DNA of 64,000 nt, taken from the NCBI GenBank assembly GCA_025504975.1, contig JANUWI010000011.1, forward strand, positions 434,001 to 498,000, written 5' to 3'. This DNA is from Plenodomus lindquistii. Lineage: Eukaryota; Ascomycota; Dothideomycetes; Pleosporales; Leptosphaeriaceae. Position numbers and translations under genes: made by a program. The notes under the pieces were generated by a model. The model was not told where the DNA came from. It saw only the letters and a program-made list of their open reading frames with translations, and searched no databases. Positions 42,484 through 55,269 of this stretch are shown here, piece by piece; position 1 is the first letter of the stretch, and every line of letters begins with the position of its first letter.

Positions 42484-45400
42484 TTAGGTGGGTTGATCAC
42501 CACCTTCATCCTCTTTGGCATCTTCTGTTGCCTCGTCTGCCGGCGCCGCCTCTTCCTCCGCAGCCTGAGCAGCAGCAGCAGCCTCAGCTTCTCTCTGCGC
42601 CGCCAACGCCGCAGCCGCCGCAGCGTTGTCGCGCTCACGCTTCTCCGCTTTAGCCTTCATCCGCGCAGCCTCGCGCTCCGCATTCTCCTTGCGTGCACGT
42701 TCATCCTTGGCTTTGCGCAGACGCTCGACTTCTTCCACACCGCCGCTCTTCTTGAGTTTTCCCTCTTCGACAAAGTTGCCTAGTTCGCGCTTGAATTCGT
42801 CGTCGTTGCGCGTTTCGAGTTCGCGCTGCCGTGCCTTTTCTGCGCGCTCAATCGCTTCCAGACGGGACTCGTGGTTGGGTTGGAGGGCTTTGACTTCGCC
42901 TAGCACGCCGTCGCGTGCTTGTCGGGGGTCCACGGCTTTGTCAAAAGATGCGGCGTTCATCACGCCGCGGCCACTTGCAGACCGTGTGCCCTTGCCTGCT
43001 TCCTTTTCATTCTCAAGATTCTGCTGCTTAGTCGCTTGTTCAACGAGCTCGAGGGTTTGCGCAGCCTTCTCGACGTCGTCTTGTAGATCGGCGGCAAGCT
43101 CTTCTTGCATGGTGAGAAGGTCGCGCTCTTCACAGACGGTCTGCAGCTCTTGTTCCCAGATCTTGGTCCAGATCGGCTTTTCCTTGGCGAGCATGTCTTG
43201 AAGTTTCTTGAGCTCTGCGGTGGCGATCGAGAGGTCTTTGGCTGTGACTTCGAGTTGGCGTGGTAGAGGACGAACGCCGCGCATAACAACGTCTTTGCGC
43301 AGGTCTTCGATGAGATCTTGGAGGTCGTCCACTCGGTTCACAATCTTTTCGGAATCATCCTGCAGAGTCTTCTTGCCAGTGTTGATGTATGCACGTCCAG
43401 AGTCGCCATCAAGGGTGGGCAAGGCGGCTTTGATGGCAGTAGACTTGACAGCAGCAGCCTTGGTACGTATCGTCGACATGCTGGCTTGTATATCGGAGAC
43501 AAAGGACGAGTAGGTCTGCCTGACAACAGCCAAATCGCGGCGGAGGGATTGCACTTCGTTGAGCTGCGTCGCCGAGGTTACATTCCCGTCGACAGGAATA
43601 CCAGCCGATACCGCACGAGCAGGTATCAAGGCTGAGTTGCGCGCCGAGTTCAATGGCGGAGCTGCAGCGATCCCTGCGAGTTCCTTGGCTGTTTGTTGTT
43701 GTCGCTCGGCAACACGCTGTATAGTCGACTGCTGATCCTCGACGGCCGTCTTGATACTCTCCACAAGTTTGTTGAGCCCACCAAATCTTTCATCGAAATG
43801 ACTCTTCACTTCGTCGAGTTGCTCGACATTGAGCACAAGAACTGACCGCTCCTTGATGTCATTCATATCCTCGAGCTCGTAGCGGACACCAGAGACGGAG
43901 TCCTGGATGTGGATTTCAGGAAGCTCGCCATAGCGATGTGTATCCCAGGCGAACTTCTCGATGAACGCTAGCTGCAGCCGGCCTGGGGAGAGATCGGATC
44001 CGTCCGCAAAAACATACTTTTTTACCTTGCTCTTGTACTGAAGGAATAGTGTAAGCTCCTTCCCTTGTTGAGGCGACTGCTCAGGTATGAATTGTGAAGG
44101 TTGTGGCGAAGGTGTCTTTGTCCTGGAATGTCGATGTATTGAGGTTGCAGGCACGGGCGTTCCCTTGGCTGGAGAATCGACCTCAGAAGCAATTTCGGCT
44201 GGTTCAGCCAGGGGTCCATTCAAAGTAGCGCTTAGCGACAGTTGCTCACCGTCAGGGAACTGAGGTTTGCCGAGTTTGTCTTCCGGGGTCTTCATAGTTG
44301 GGCTATCCTCTGGTTCGGGTTCTTTGGGTGGCGGGATGGAGACTGTCGAACTCTGTGCGCTTTCTTCGGAGATGCGCCTGACGGCATCGTTTGGCTGGTC
44401 ATACGAGAACTTGGTCTCTACTGGTGGACGTTGCTGATTTGATCGCTGCCGATTGTGCATCATTGAACCTCGCGTTCGCACCGCATTCATGGACTCGCGA
44501 ACATCCCGTCCTCGATTTGGTATGGGCGAGTTCTGCACTTGCGGGAGCGGAACACCAGTTGTGCCAAGATGTTTCTGTATCTGATATGCAGAGAACCTCC
44601 GAGATGCTCTCCGCTCCAACTCTCCGCCTCTTTGCAGTGCGGCCAAGGCATCTTCCTGTTTGGGTGGCGGCGGAGGCGGTGGGAAGTCGACAGGGTAATT
44701 GGGTCGCGGTGGCTCGGGGGTTCTGGGCATGCCATCGTCTGCTGGGTACGGGGCGATGACGGGCATCTGCTGGGCGGTCGTGCTCGATATGGTGGAGTTG
44801 GACGATTGTTGGCTGGACGATTGTTGGCTGGCGCCTGTGGAGCGGTTGGCCCTGTGGTTTGCAGGCGGCGAGTCGTATTTGGTGGGCGATGCGCGACCTG
44901 TGCCCGGCCCTGCGACAGAGGACGAGCGGGGCGGGAGGTCAGGGCCGCCGGCGCCAAAGTCTGTGTTGTCGCCCCTAGATGGCACTCTGGTGCTCGCCGA
45001 ACGGGCGTGCTGTGTGTCGTCTGGGTCGCCGGTGCTGCCCACACTGCCCTGGCGCGGGCTGGTGCCATTGAGAGTGCCGTCGCGGGCGGTGCGCTGGCGG
45101 AGGCGCTGCTGCTTCTTCTTGAGGCCATGGAGCAGGTTGATGATGATGTCGCGGATGCGCGGCAGGAAGTTGTCGAGGCTGGACTGCGAGGCTTCCTGAC
45201 TCAGCGTCTCTTCAAGGATGCCACGCAGCAGTTCGGGGACATTGCCGAGATCGTTGGTGTCGACGCCAATGGCGTTGAAGGCGCGCGAGGCAATGTTGAA
45301 CTCGTAGCCGAGGCGCACGTAGACGTCTGAGACTTCGCTCTCGGTGGCCGTGCCGCGCGACCATAGGGTCAGCGTCTCTGCGTTGCGTTAGTCGGTGGTG

Positions 45401-45667
45401 GTGGCGCTGCTGCGGGTGCTGCGACGAGGGGAGGGGCCTTGAGGGCGGCGGGCCTACCGAGGAGCTGCTTGGTGGCGACCAGCAGGTGGGTGACGGACTT
45501 TTCAATCTGCGAGAGCTGCTGCTGTGCCTGGGGCGCGAGGGGTGGTGTTAGTGGCTGGCCATTGGACATGCAGAGCGCATGGCGGCGGGCATGCTCACGT
45601 TCTTGGGCGCCCGCCTCGACGACCCCTGAGACGAGCGCATCGAGGCGGAAGAGGCGTCTTCGGTCAT
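42484..45667 (-). CDS. BUD6: Bud6/Aip3-type actin and formin cofactor, 1010 aa
   Basis: Polarity protein that binds actin monomers and activates formins at growth sites. Exons: 45667-45599, 45527-45458 and 45377-42484, all in frame. The ATG at 45667 (context GCCATGACC) gives MTEDASSASMRSSQ, leading to the conserved N-terminal AIP3 block QLSQIEKSVTHLLVATKQLL, then ETLTLWSRG and VRLGYEFNIASRAF. A Pro/Ser/Thr-rich, disordered middle of roughly 350 residues follows. The C-terminal core begins near TLFLQYKSKVKKYVFADGS, with DIKERSVLVLNVEQLDEVKSHFDERF and long coiled coils. The end is Ala/Glu/Lys-rich (ERDNAAAAAALAAQREAEA), ending in an acidic tail. Full length for the family in filamentous ascomycetes. 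Confidence 0.93.
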
Positions 45668-46726
45668 GGCGAGCAGGCGGGGAGGAGTGCGGCAACGGGA
45701 TGCACTGGTCGCGTGAAGATGCGCGAGGGCATGCCGCTGGGTGTTTGCGTGGGCGTGGGCGTGGGCGTGGACGTGGGCGGACGTGTACGCTGGGGAGCAC
45801 CGACGACATCTGGTGGACCCAGGGGGCTAGCACAGGAATGGCTAGACACGTGGGTTCTGCCCCATGGAAAACCACCGTTGCCCGTTTCAATACTTTGCTC
45901 GCTATGTTTCAGGTTGCGTGTGGCTGGGGAGGTTGAACATGCAGTGGGAGTCATGGCAAATATTAGGATGCAGCCTTTTGCCAGTTTTGCAGCTTCATCA
46001 ATGGTGTGCTGACCACGTGCCGTGCATCAATTACTTTTCACCGGGCATAGATGGATGGGCAGTGTGTGACAGCCAGAACCACCTAGCATGCATGACAGGC
46101 TTGTATCAATCCTTTGCGTGTTGTGTTGATCTGATCTGAATATGCGAAATGCAACTCTCGTACCGAGACCATGTCATTCGCTAGCGAGAAAGCATGGTCG
46201 AGTAGCGTGCATCCAAGGTTGTACCGGTAGGGTGACGGGTCCGCGGATCTCCTTGTGATTCAAAGGACCGGTGCATCTCTCCAGCTCGAGGCCATTGTAC
46301 TTGTAAAATACTGTCCATACCGCGTGTCCTGGTAGGCAGACTATTCACGGGTACTGCCTGAGGCTGCGTTAGCGTCCGGGGCGTTTTAGTTGTTTCACGG
46401 AGCCGATCAGCTTGGCGTGGCACCTCAGCTTGGACGACTGGCTGCTTCTCCCGCACAGCCTCCCTCATCCGCTCCGCGCTGCTGTCTGCTCTCTGCCTCT
46501 GCTAAGGACAGTCGGACCACGCTCCTCCTGCTGCCCGTCCCCCCAGCGCCGCCCGCTGTCGCATTGAGTGCCCTGCGTTGCTCTTGCCCTCCCCCAACAT
46601 CGCATCGCCCGGCCAGGAGCTCCTTCCCTCTCCCCGCAGCTCGCTCCCACCCGCACCTGCTCCCACAACCACCGCGCACCCAAGCGACAAGCGACAGGCG
46701 ACAAGCGACACTCGCGGCGCCCATCC
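45668..46726. promoter_or_regulatory. Divergent promoter region of BUD6 and PBP1
   Basis: 1.06 kb between two divergent genes. Near the Bud6 side, about 45735-45780, lies a run of GTGGGC-type hexamers (a short minisatellite). The PBP1 side is C-rich on the + strand from 46400 on, as in a long leader. No separate gene. Confidence 0.5.
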
Positions 46727-49700
46727 ATGTCCGCTACCGCCACCACCCCGAACCCGCCCTCCAATGCTCTGAACCCGCCCTCCACTGCTGGCCGACCCTT
46801 GAAAATGTCCACGTCTGCCAAAGGCATTGACCCTCACCGCAAGCCTGGGAGCCCCGTCGACGCCGCCCAGAGGTAAGCCTGCACCTTTCTTTGCACTCCA
46901 TCTTCTTGCACACGCCCACCTCGCACGCGCCAGAATTAGCAGGCATTGCCCTCGAGCGCCCGTCCCTGTCCCTCACCATTTGTGCTCCCAGCGGCCCTGC
47001 CCAGGTACTCCGTGTGACGTGCGCTCAGTCACATGGGAGTCGCGGTGCAACGAGCGCCGCACCGCAGCCGCCCGCCCCTCTTGGTGTCCCACTCGGTTAC
47101 TGTGACCATCGTCGCCCGTCATAGCACCTCGCTCGCTTACCTGTCGCTGAGCGCCATGCTAATTCGACCGGTGCTTCCAGGAAACCTCCGCCCCAAAAGG
47201 CATGGACTCAGGGCACCAATCCCATCACACAGCGCTCCTCGACTCCCGTCACCTCCAACGGCGCACCCGTCCCCGCTAAGCCCCAACACAACTCGACCGC
47301 CCTCTCCGGCGAGTCCACAACTCCGATGCGCCATCTCAATGACCGCATGATGTACCTGCTGGCCAATTTGACGGTGAGTCGCCAAGCTGTGGACGCTACT
47401 CATGCTCGTGAGGCTGACATGTGGTTAGGGTCTGCCAGGTACCATCACGCTGAAGAACGGCGAGCGATACTCGGGTGTACTCTCAGGCCACTCACTGGAC
47501 CCAAGCGAGCTCCGCTATGTGTTCAAGATGGTGAAGAGGCTCGTGCCCGCTTCCAATGCACAGAGCAATGGCACCGGCGATTCCGATAGCTACGTGGGTA
47601 CTGGTGATACCTATGTCATGTCTTTTGACATGGGCGACGTCGCTGATTTCAACGTGAACAATGTCGTGCTGGACAAGTCCCAGTCAAAGGGTCAAAACGG
47701 TAAGAGTGCTCTAAACTGTGACGCACAGCGTCAGCTGATCATCCCTACAAGGCACTGCGGGTTTCCGCACCGATACCGACATCTCGGGCCACATGGCCAT
47801 CCGCGAGCGCAATCTACAAAAGTGGGAGCCCACTGAGACCGATTCCAACCTCTCGCTTGAATCGTCTGGGCGCACCAACGACTGGGATCAATTTGCTGCA
47901 AACGAACGCATGTTTGGCGTCAAGAGCAACTACGACGAGAATCTCTACACCACTACCATTAACAAGAATGATCCACAGTATGCTCAGCGGGCAGCTCGGG
48001 CCGAGAAACTTGCTCGCGAAATCGAGTCGAGTAGCGCGCTCAATTCCCACGTTCGCGAAGAACGAGGCGGCCAGACTGCTCTCGATGACGCCGGAGGTGA
48101 TGAAGAAGACAAGTACAGTGGAGTTCGTCGCGACATGCCTGCCCTGTCGTCAGGGCAGTCCAACAGATACCAGCCACCCGCTCGACGTGCACCTGCAGCC
48201 CAGTCTACCGTTGCTGGTGCGCCTATCGATCCGGCCATCATCTCCGCCGTCCCGCGACCCGAATCGAAACCCGCTCAGCGCACGGCTAGCCCTGCCGCAG
48301 GAACCCCAGCGACTACTGAAGTGTCACAGGGTCCGGCAGCTGCCAATGTCTCCGCACCTGCACCTCCGTCAGACACAGCCTCGAAGCCAGAAACCAAGCA
48401 AGCCGAGGCAACAAAGTCTACCGTTGAGCAACCCCAGAAGCCAAGCAGTGCCATAAAGTCGGGTGTTGCCGCAATTCCGCCACGGAAGACCGGCCGACCA
48501 CACGATGCTACGACCAACGTCGAGCACGATCTTCTGGACTCATTCAAGCAGTTCTCTGCCGCAGAGAAACTACGCATCTCGGACCGTCAAAGGGCGTTCG
48601 CGCGTGAGAACAAGGCTGTCAAATTGAACGATCTCAAGAAATTCGCCCTCAACTTCAAGCTGAGCACCCCTGTCCCGTCAGACTTAGTTCCCATCCTTGC
48701 CAAGGACGAGACGAAACAACAAGCGATTGTGGAAAAGGCTCTGAAGCAAGCACAGGAGATCAAAACTACGCCTCCCAAGACCTCGAGCGCCATTTCAGAT
48801 CCCAAAGCAACCACACGACCGTCCACTAAACCTGAGCCTGCTCAAACTTCTCCGAATGCTAACGTGAATGGCCAGCAGAGCCAGAGGCCGCGCCCTGGCC
48901 AGACAGCATATGCTTCAGCAAGTATGCGTGACCGCACGCATCAAAACATGAATCAAATACCTCCTCGTAGCCAGGGACTACTAAGTACTCGACTACAACT
49001 GAGTCAACAACAGCACAAACAGCAGGGCAACATGGCATACAACAACATCCCTCAGCCCATACCCGCTCAAGACATGCGCTTACCCCCTACGGGCCCTTCA
49101 CAGTCTTCTAGCGGGGTACCGACGCCCAGTTCCGCTTTGTCCATGTCGAGCAGGTTCAATGTTCGCGCCAATGAATTCAAGCCGAACCCAGCCGCCCATA
49201 CTTTCCAGCCCGGTGGCAATCCTAGCGCCAACTCAAGTCCTCGACCTAACTCTGCTATAAAACAGGAGTCCCGGAGGCCATCGACCATTACAAACTTCTT
49301 CGCTGGACAAAAGCCCTCCCTCAAGCCCCTGGATGACAAGAGCACCTTCAACGCTATCGGACGCATGGAAAAAGAATCAGAAAAGTCTCACAATGGCAGC
49401 ATTCCTCCACCTTACAAGACTCCCCCAACATGGGACTTCCCAGCTGCCAACACAGACAAAGGTCATGTTCAGTTATTTGAGCATGCCGCAGCAGTGCCTT
49501 TGAGCGCACCTCACAACGCTATGGGAGGACCCTTGCCCCATCAGCACCAGCTGCCGCCCCATCTTCAGGGAGCACCTGGTATGCCGCAAGGACCGACAGC
49601 TCAGCATACGCCACGCGGGCCGCCGATTCAGCCGCACACCGGTCCTAATCAACATCACTACGAAGCCCAGCACATGCAATTCTCACATTCCACTTCTTCG

Positions 49701-50415
49701 ATACAACCATCGCCACGACCCATGCAGCCTTACATGTACGGGGCGCAGCCTCAACAGATGTCTGGCTACCCTCAACCAGTACCGGTTCCGCAGTATGGAA
49801 TGAGCCCCGGAGTGCAGCATGTTGCTCTGAGGAATGCCCAAGGCGGGCAGTTTAACCAGCCTCCAGGACCCGCAATGGGCGGTCACATGATGACAAATCA
49901 GCCCTCCAATGGACCTTATATGCAGATGCCTGGCAACCCGCAAATGCCCATGTATTCGCCCGTTCCAGGGCCTGCGTATCCTCAGTACCCTGGCCACATG
50001 CCTGGTCCTCCAGGTGCTAATGGCTTCCCCAGTCCGAGACCTGGCGCACAGATGATGAGCCATCAAGGCTCACAAGGCGGGCATCACCAACAACCTCCCA
50101 TGATGTTTATGCAACCTGGTGCGCCAGGACCTCAAATGTACCAAATGCAGCCTGGGTCAAGTAGGTTTTGTCTCTCGCCACAGCACGTACTTAACTGACC
50201 ATATGCTAGTGACTCCAATGCGTGGACCCTATGCGCAACTACACCAAGGCCACTATGGTTCGCCACAGCAGCATCACCAGTTCCCTCAGCAACACCGAGG
50301 TACTGCAAGCGGTAGCTACTCTCAGCCCATGATGCAACAGCATTCGATGGGAGCTCCAGTTCCGCCCACTGGTCCCGCCAGCCATGGTCCAGAAACCAAC
50401 GATGAGCCCAAATGA
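46727..50415 (+). CDS. PBP1: Ataxin-2 homologue, Pbp1 type, 1074 aa
   Basis: RNA-associated protein that binds poly(A)-binding protein and takes part in stress-granule formation. Five exons: 46727-46872, 47181-47373, 47429-47699, 47752-50160 and 50210-50415. The ataxin-2-type Sm-like domain is split over exons 2-3 (MRHLNDRMMYLLANLTGLPG, TITLKNGERYSGVLSGHSLD, LRYVFKMVKRL). The LsmAD domain follows in exon 4 (NERMFGVKSNYDENLYTTTI, AERAEKLAREIE-like). The rest is long, disordered, and Pro/Gln/Met-rich towards the C-terminus (YPQYPGHMPGPPGANGF). The second ATG (MSTSAKG, residue 27) could also be used. All exon joints are phase-consistent. Full-length for filamentous ascomycetes. Confidence 0.95.
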
Positions 50416-51363
50416 GACAAGCAGCGGACGACGAGCACCGTTCAGATTCTGAAATCTCCGCAAGCTCACGGCATCCGGCTCCACTGGCTTGTCCATGACG
50501 GATGTATAAAGCGCGTCTTGCATTGAGAGTGAGCGACTGAATCTTGATTTGTTGATGAGTGTACCATATCATGAGCGACTGGCGTTGGTTGGGCATGAAT
50601 GGCGCGCAAAATTGCAGGGGTCCCCGAGGGGTTATTCTAGGCACGACCTGTGAGACTGATGCTATGCTACGCTCCGCATCTTCATGTCTGCATGAGCCTC
50701 GCAAGCTATGAGCAATGCAGAAATAAGTCAAGTGCATTACTTGCACGTAGTAGACAATGAGATGGTGATGACGGGGGGGTTAGGTGGGAAGGGAGTGGAA
50801 TCATCACCTGGCTTGTATAGCCAGGATGAGACGTGAAGGTGCTAAGTAGCCATCTACACAATACAACCGTACAAATTTGACTTGTTTGCCTGTTCGATTG
50901 ATTGACTAGCTTTTATGGACATGCGCTAGCTGTGGCTCCTCTTAGTGTGCACTGCACATGCACATGGTGTAATATGGGGGTCGGGGAAGTAGAAAGTGCC
51001 TTCTTTGGGGAATTAGGGTCTTTGGATGCTTAGCGGATTTGTTTGATCTTAAGGATCTGCGATTTGGAACGGGATCACGTGGGTTGTGGTGGGGGTGAGG
51101 TAAGTTTTGGTTGGTAGGCGGGATATCTTTATTATCTGTTGTTTCGATAATGCGTGTGGTCAAATGGTAACGGCAACGGTGACGGTGACGGTGTAAGTCT
51201 GCATTTACCATTCACAACGGCACGCCCATGCAACCAACAGGAAATGAATGCCTTGGCTCATGGAATTGCACATCCACCCATCCATCCATCCTTACTACAG
51301 TAGTTACAAGTATACAAGCCGGCGCAACTAAACCATATCCACGCCCAACCCCCCTCCACCCCC
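50416..51363. other. Convergent intergenic region
   Basis: About 950 bp between the ends of PBP1 and the sugar transporter. A small AACGGTGACGGTGACGGTG repeat lies at about 51172-51192. Nothing else. Confidence 0.45.
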
Positions 51364-53139
51364 TCACCTCACCACCCTCCCCGTCCGTCCCCTAACCCCC
51401 CACCCATCCTTAAGCAAACCCCCCACATCCTCCAGCCCCAACCCCATCGTCTCTGGATAAATCCTCCATACGGTGCCCCAAGCGCTTACACAAACGGCGG
51501 CATACACTGCAAAACAAACACTCGGACCCAGGGTATCCATCATTGGCAAGAAACTAACGCCAACGAGGGTATTACACCCCCAATTCGTGCTGGTTGCTAT
51601 TGCGGAACCGAGGGAGCGCACGGAAAGGGGGAAGAGTTCTGATTGTTGCCAGGGGACTGTGCCGAGGCCTAGTGCGAAGGCGGAGACGTAGAGGGTCATT
51701 GCGGCGAGGATGGTTAGGGGCCATGTCATGTCGGTGGCTGGGGATGGGGTGGAGGGGTGCAAAGCAATCTGCGTAGTGTCTGTATCCGGGAGATTGAAAT
51801 AGTGAAAAGCGATTGAGCAGATTACGAGACCGAGGACCATGATGGGGATGGAGAGGAGCAGGATGCGGCGACGTCCGATGCGGTCGATGTATTTGAATGC
51901 GAGGAGGGTGAAGAGGAAGTTTGTGAGGGCTATGGAGAGCGAGGTTAGGGTGGGCGAGGTGAAGTGTAGGAGGCGGAAGATTGTGGCGCTGAAGTACATT
52001 AGGGAGTTCTGTTTTGGTGTTGTTAGTTCTTTTGTCTGTTTGGCGTGAGGTGGGATGAGGGGGATGAATGAGCGCGAGGGGGGGATGCTAACGTACGAAG
52101 CCGCAGAGTTGCTGGAAGCCTTGCAACATGCATGCAATGACCAGTGCCCTTCTGTTCCCACCCACGACAACGAGCTGGGTAAATGTATCTTGTACTTTTT
52201 CGAGTCTGGCTCTCCATCCGGTTTTTGGTGTGCCGGGTGTTTGTCGTAGGCCCAATGCATCCTCCTCTTCTAAAATTTCCTTTTCTACTTTTCTCAACAC
52301 AGCATTTACGAGGCTTTGATCCCCTTCACCCACGGCATAAACACGCATCAACACCCTCTTCGCCTGTGCGACCTTGGCCGCTTTGACCAGATAGCGGGGC
52401 GTCTCCGGTAGCAGGAACAACATGCAAAACTGGATTGCAGCGGGCAGCGCGCCGAGCCCAACCATCCACCGCCATCCATGCGCGTGCTGAGAAAATAGCC
52501 ACCCGATGACATATGCCACCACCTGTCCTCCCGTAATGAACAAACTGCTCACCACGACCATGCGTCCGCGAAACGGACTAGGACTTAATTCACTGATATA
52601 CAGCGGGACAACGAAACTCGCGCTTCCTACCGCGGCGCCGACAATCGATCGTCCGGCTATCATACCAGAAACGGTGGTAGTGGATGCCTGGATCAGCGCG
52701 CCGAGCACGAAAAGCACATCTGCGAAGAAAATGACAGTCTTGCGTCCGTATGCGTCGGCGAGCAGACCGGTGCAGGGCGAGGCCAACAGCGCGAAGAAAG
52801 ATGTACATGATGTGATGAGGCTCTTGTCAAGGGTAGTCAAGGGCCGCGAGGAGAGATCCGAGTTTATGGACACGAGGGTTGAGGAGATTACGCCGGTGCT
52901 GGTGCTTGGTATTAGTATTCAAGGCGCGGATACGTGAAGTTGCGGAGAACAGACTCATATCCAAACAACAACCCACTAACCCCCGCACACACAGTAAGAC
53001 CCCATATAAACGATCCAGGAGAGACAAGACTACTCTCGTCTACTTCTACGTCTGCGTCCTCGTCCTCGTATGCGTCGCGCGTGTGGCTCGGAACATGGTG
53101 GTTGTGGGTAATGAGTGGCTCGGCAGCGGCGTCTGTCAT
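51364..53139 (-). CDS. Myo-inositol/sugar proton symporter, MFS family, 543 aa
   Basis: Twelve-helix sugar porter of the plasma membrane, closest by motif to the fungal inositol transporters (Itr1 type). Exons 53139-52955, 52898-52097 and 52008-51364 join in frame. The joint gives FGYDTGVISSTLVSI, typical of inositol porters. Other family blocks are LLADAYGRKTVIF, GRSIVGAAVGSASFVVPLYI, ELSPSPFRGRMV, LLPETPRYLV, MLQGFQQLCGFNSLMYFSA, KYIDRIGRRRILL and YPETMGLGLEDV. The loop between helices 6 and 7 and the N-terminus (acidic EDEDADVEVDE) are hydrophilic. The ATG at 53139 is the only one fitting the length. Substrate assignment to inositol is probable, not proven. Confidence 0.9.
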
Positions 53140-54280
53140 ACTCTGGAGTTCTGTGTCTTGATTTGGAGCCAGCGTGGGTGCTTCAAAGGCATCCGAGAGA
53201 TCTGGTCGGAAGCGATGTGAAGGGTGGTCATGTTCACGGGGTCAAAGTGAGGTTGGATGGCGTCGGAACGGATTGCGGGTCTCGGGAGCGCGGGCAGCTG
53301 TGGAGACGCGCTAACACGTGGATGGGGAAATGTGCCTGCTGATCCCTGTCAGGTGCACGCCAGCATTGGCAGATTACATAATTATGCATCCCCATCCCAT
53401 CTCAGGCCCGGAAGCATTCAGTGCGGGCATGAAAGATGCTATCCCATTTCTTCTGCCCCTCACCGTTCGCCTGTTTCAAATACACCTCTCGATAGGGACC
53501 ATTGCCTATAGTGCGAACAAGGGAGGCAGGGGGGAGGCGGGGTGATTGAGGACTCTCATCTTAGGGAATGGATGGTGGCAGAGGTGGGGGAGTGAAAGGG
53601 ATTAGATAGGGCAATGTTGATGTTGATTTTGATGGGAGAGGGCGGAGGGGGGATGGGGTGAGTAGAGAGTAGAAGAGCGGCTGGTTGGGTGAGTGGGTAC
53701 GGGGTACGGGGTACGGGTGTTGTTGGTTGGTGAAGTGGATGTGAGGTGAGGGGAGGAGAGATTGTGGTTTGGATACAGAGATGAGGGTTGGAGTGTGAGG
53801 AGGGGTTCATGCTAGGAATTGGATTTTGTTGGATTTTGTTTGTTGAGGGGTGGTGCTGGATTGCTGGAAGGGTAATGGTAGATTTTGGTGCGAAGGGGCA
53901 TGGTGGCCAGACTTGTCAGGAAGAAAGACAAACTTAGAGTTGGTAGATATGCACACAAGCCAAGGATTGAGTCGTTGCTTGAAAGTCTTGCTTGGTGATG
54001 GGTCCAACGAGAGGGGCGTGAGGGATTGGGTGTGAATGTAGATTTTGCTTATTCGTTATCGAAATTCGTGGTACATGGCCTATTTTGCACAGCGTCCATG
54101 CACGCTCACGCTTGAGCATTAGCTACCCACATAACCTCTCTTTGTAAACTTTGTGGTTTTCCGCTCGTCGCGGATGATTCTCAGCCTCCTGTTGAGCTGA
54201 GCCTCACATTTGAGCGTTGATGATCCCGGCAATCATTCTACATGCATGCTCTAGAGCCTCAACATGCAACCCTTCCACAC
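53140..54280. other. Intergenic region with purine-rich low-complexity DNA
   Basis: 1.1 kb upstream of the transporter. From 53540 to 53850 the + strand is G/A/T-rich with short tandem motifs: GGGTACGGGGTACGGGGTACGGG (about 53696-53718) and GGATTTTGTTGGATTTTG (about 53821-53838). No gene supported. Confidence 0.45.
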
Positions 54281-54972
54281 TCAATCCCACGCCGAACCAA
54301 AATGCACCTTGAGATCGCTGTTCCCGTATATCCATCTCAGCCCCTGTTCAATCTGCTTCCTCTCCGTCATCGACAACTCAGAGGCATCACAGTCCACATA
54401 GCAATGCTCCAATGCTGAAAAGCGCTTGGCATAAACGCCAACACCCGTGCTTCGCGATTGAACCTGAATCATATCCGCAGCATGCTCTTCTCTGACTTCT
54501 ATTGAGCGAATCTTTTGGTACCAGGGTGGTTGTGCAAAGGACCCAAACAGTGACCCATCAAGGTACACCTCACAGAAATCGAAAAGGCAGTGAGCGAAGA
54601 AGAGCGCGCTAGTCTCGTGCCACACTTGTCGGCAGACGAGCGGGAGGCTGATCAGAGTGGTCCATTTCCATCCGGTGGCTCTGGCGATGCCATTGAGAGT
54701 AGGATCATGGACTGTGCAACGATCTTTCAACTTAAAATGAGACCTCATGTTCGGTGAAAATTCGATGACCCCTACCGGCGTGTTGAAGACGAAGTGATAG
54801 ATCCTGTCACGTAGCTCGGCAGGTAGACGGAGAGGCGAGTGCAGTTGGTTGTGGGTTGTTCTTGGTCTTGTTAATGACATGGAGACGTGTAGATAGTGAG
54901 TGCAGCTGCTCACAGATGTTCTCACATTTCGGCGCGATCCGGGCGGAAGCGATGGTCCTGTTGAGAGGGCAT
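54281..54972 (-). CDS. LPAELRN-family protein, array copy 1, 208 aa
   Basis: First copy of a tandem array of one short family of unknown function. Exons 54972-54926 and 54860-54281 (intron 65 bp) give MPSQQDHRFRPDRAEITTHN, then HSPLRLPAELRDRIYHFVF, LPLVCRQVWHETSALFFAHC, LFDFCEVYL, IRSIEVREEH, FSALEHCYVDCD and the end RWIYGNSDLKVHFGSAWD. The order (LPAELRD helix, CRQ/HE helix, C-FDF, IRSI, LEHCYV, terminal GN-L-VHF) is common to all copies. It resembles the fungal 2EXR/DUF7730-like proteins that start with an LP-E-R-IY helix; that link is by motif only. Copy appears intact. Confidence 0.7.
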
Positions 54973-55269
54973 AGCGTGTGTGTGGTATGAGGTTGAGTTT
55001 GAAGGGGGAAACAGGAAAAGGTAAACAATTATAGCAAACGGGTGAGGTGGAAGGTGCGACACTCACTAGCGTATTATCTGCTTTTGAACTAGCACAACCA
55101 TATCGTAATGCATATTCAACACCATGTCACAAAGCTGAACCTGATGCCAGAAGCTACTTTGTATATCCGCTGCAAATCGACTTGCACTCACTATCACGAG
55201 AACCACTCTCCCGATAGATGAACCCGGAGATCCGGCTTGCCAAATACCCACCACAGTGATCTTTCCATC

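Noticed and set aside
44539..45330. 263-codon frame on the + strand
   Set aside because: It is antisense to the Bud6 coding region, and its length is explained by the GC-rich codon use of Bud6.
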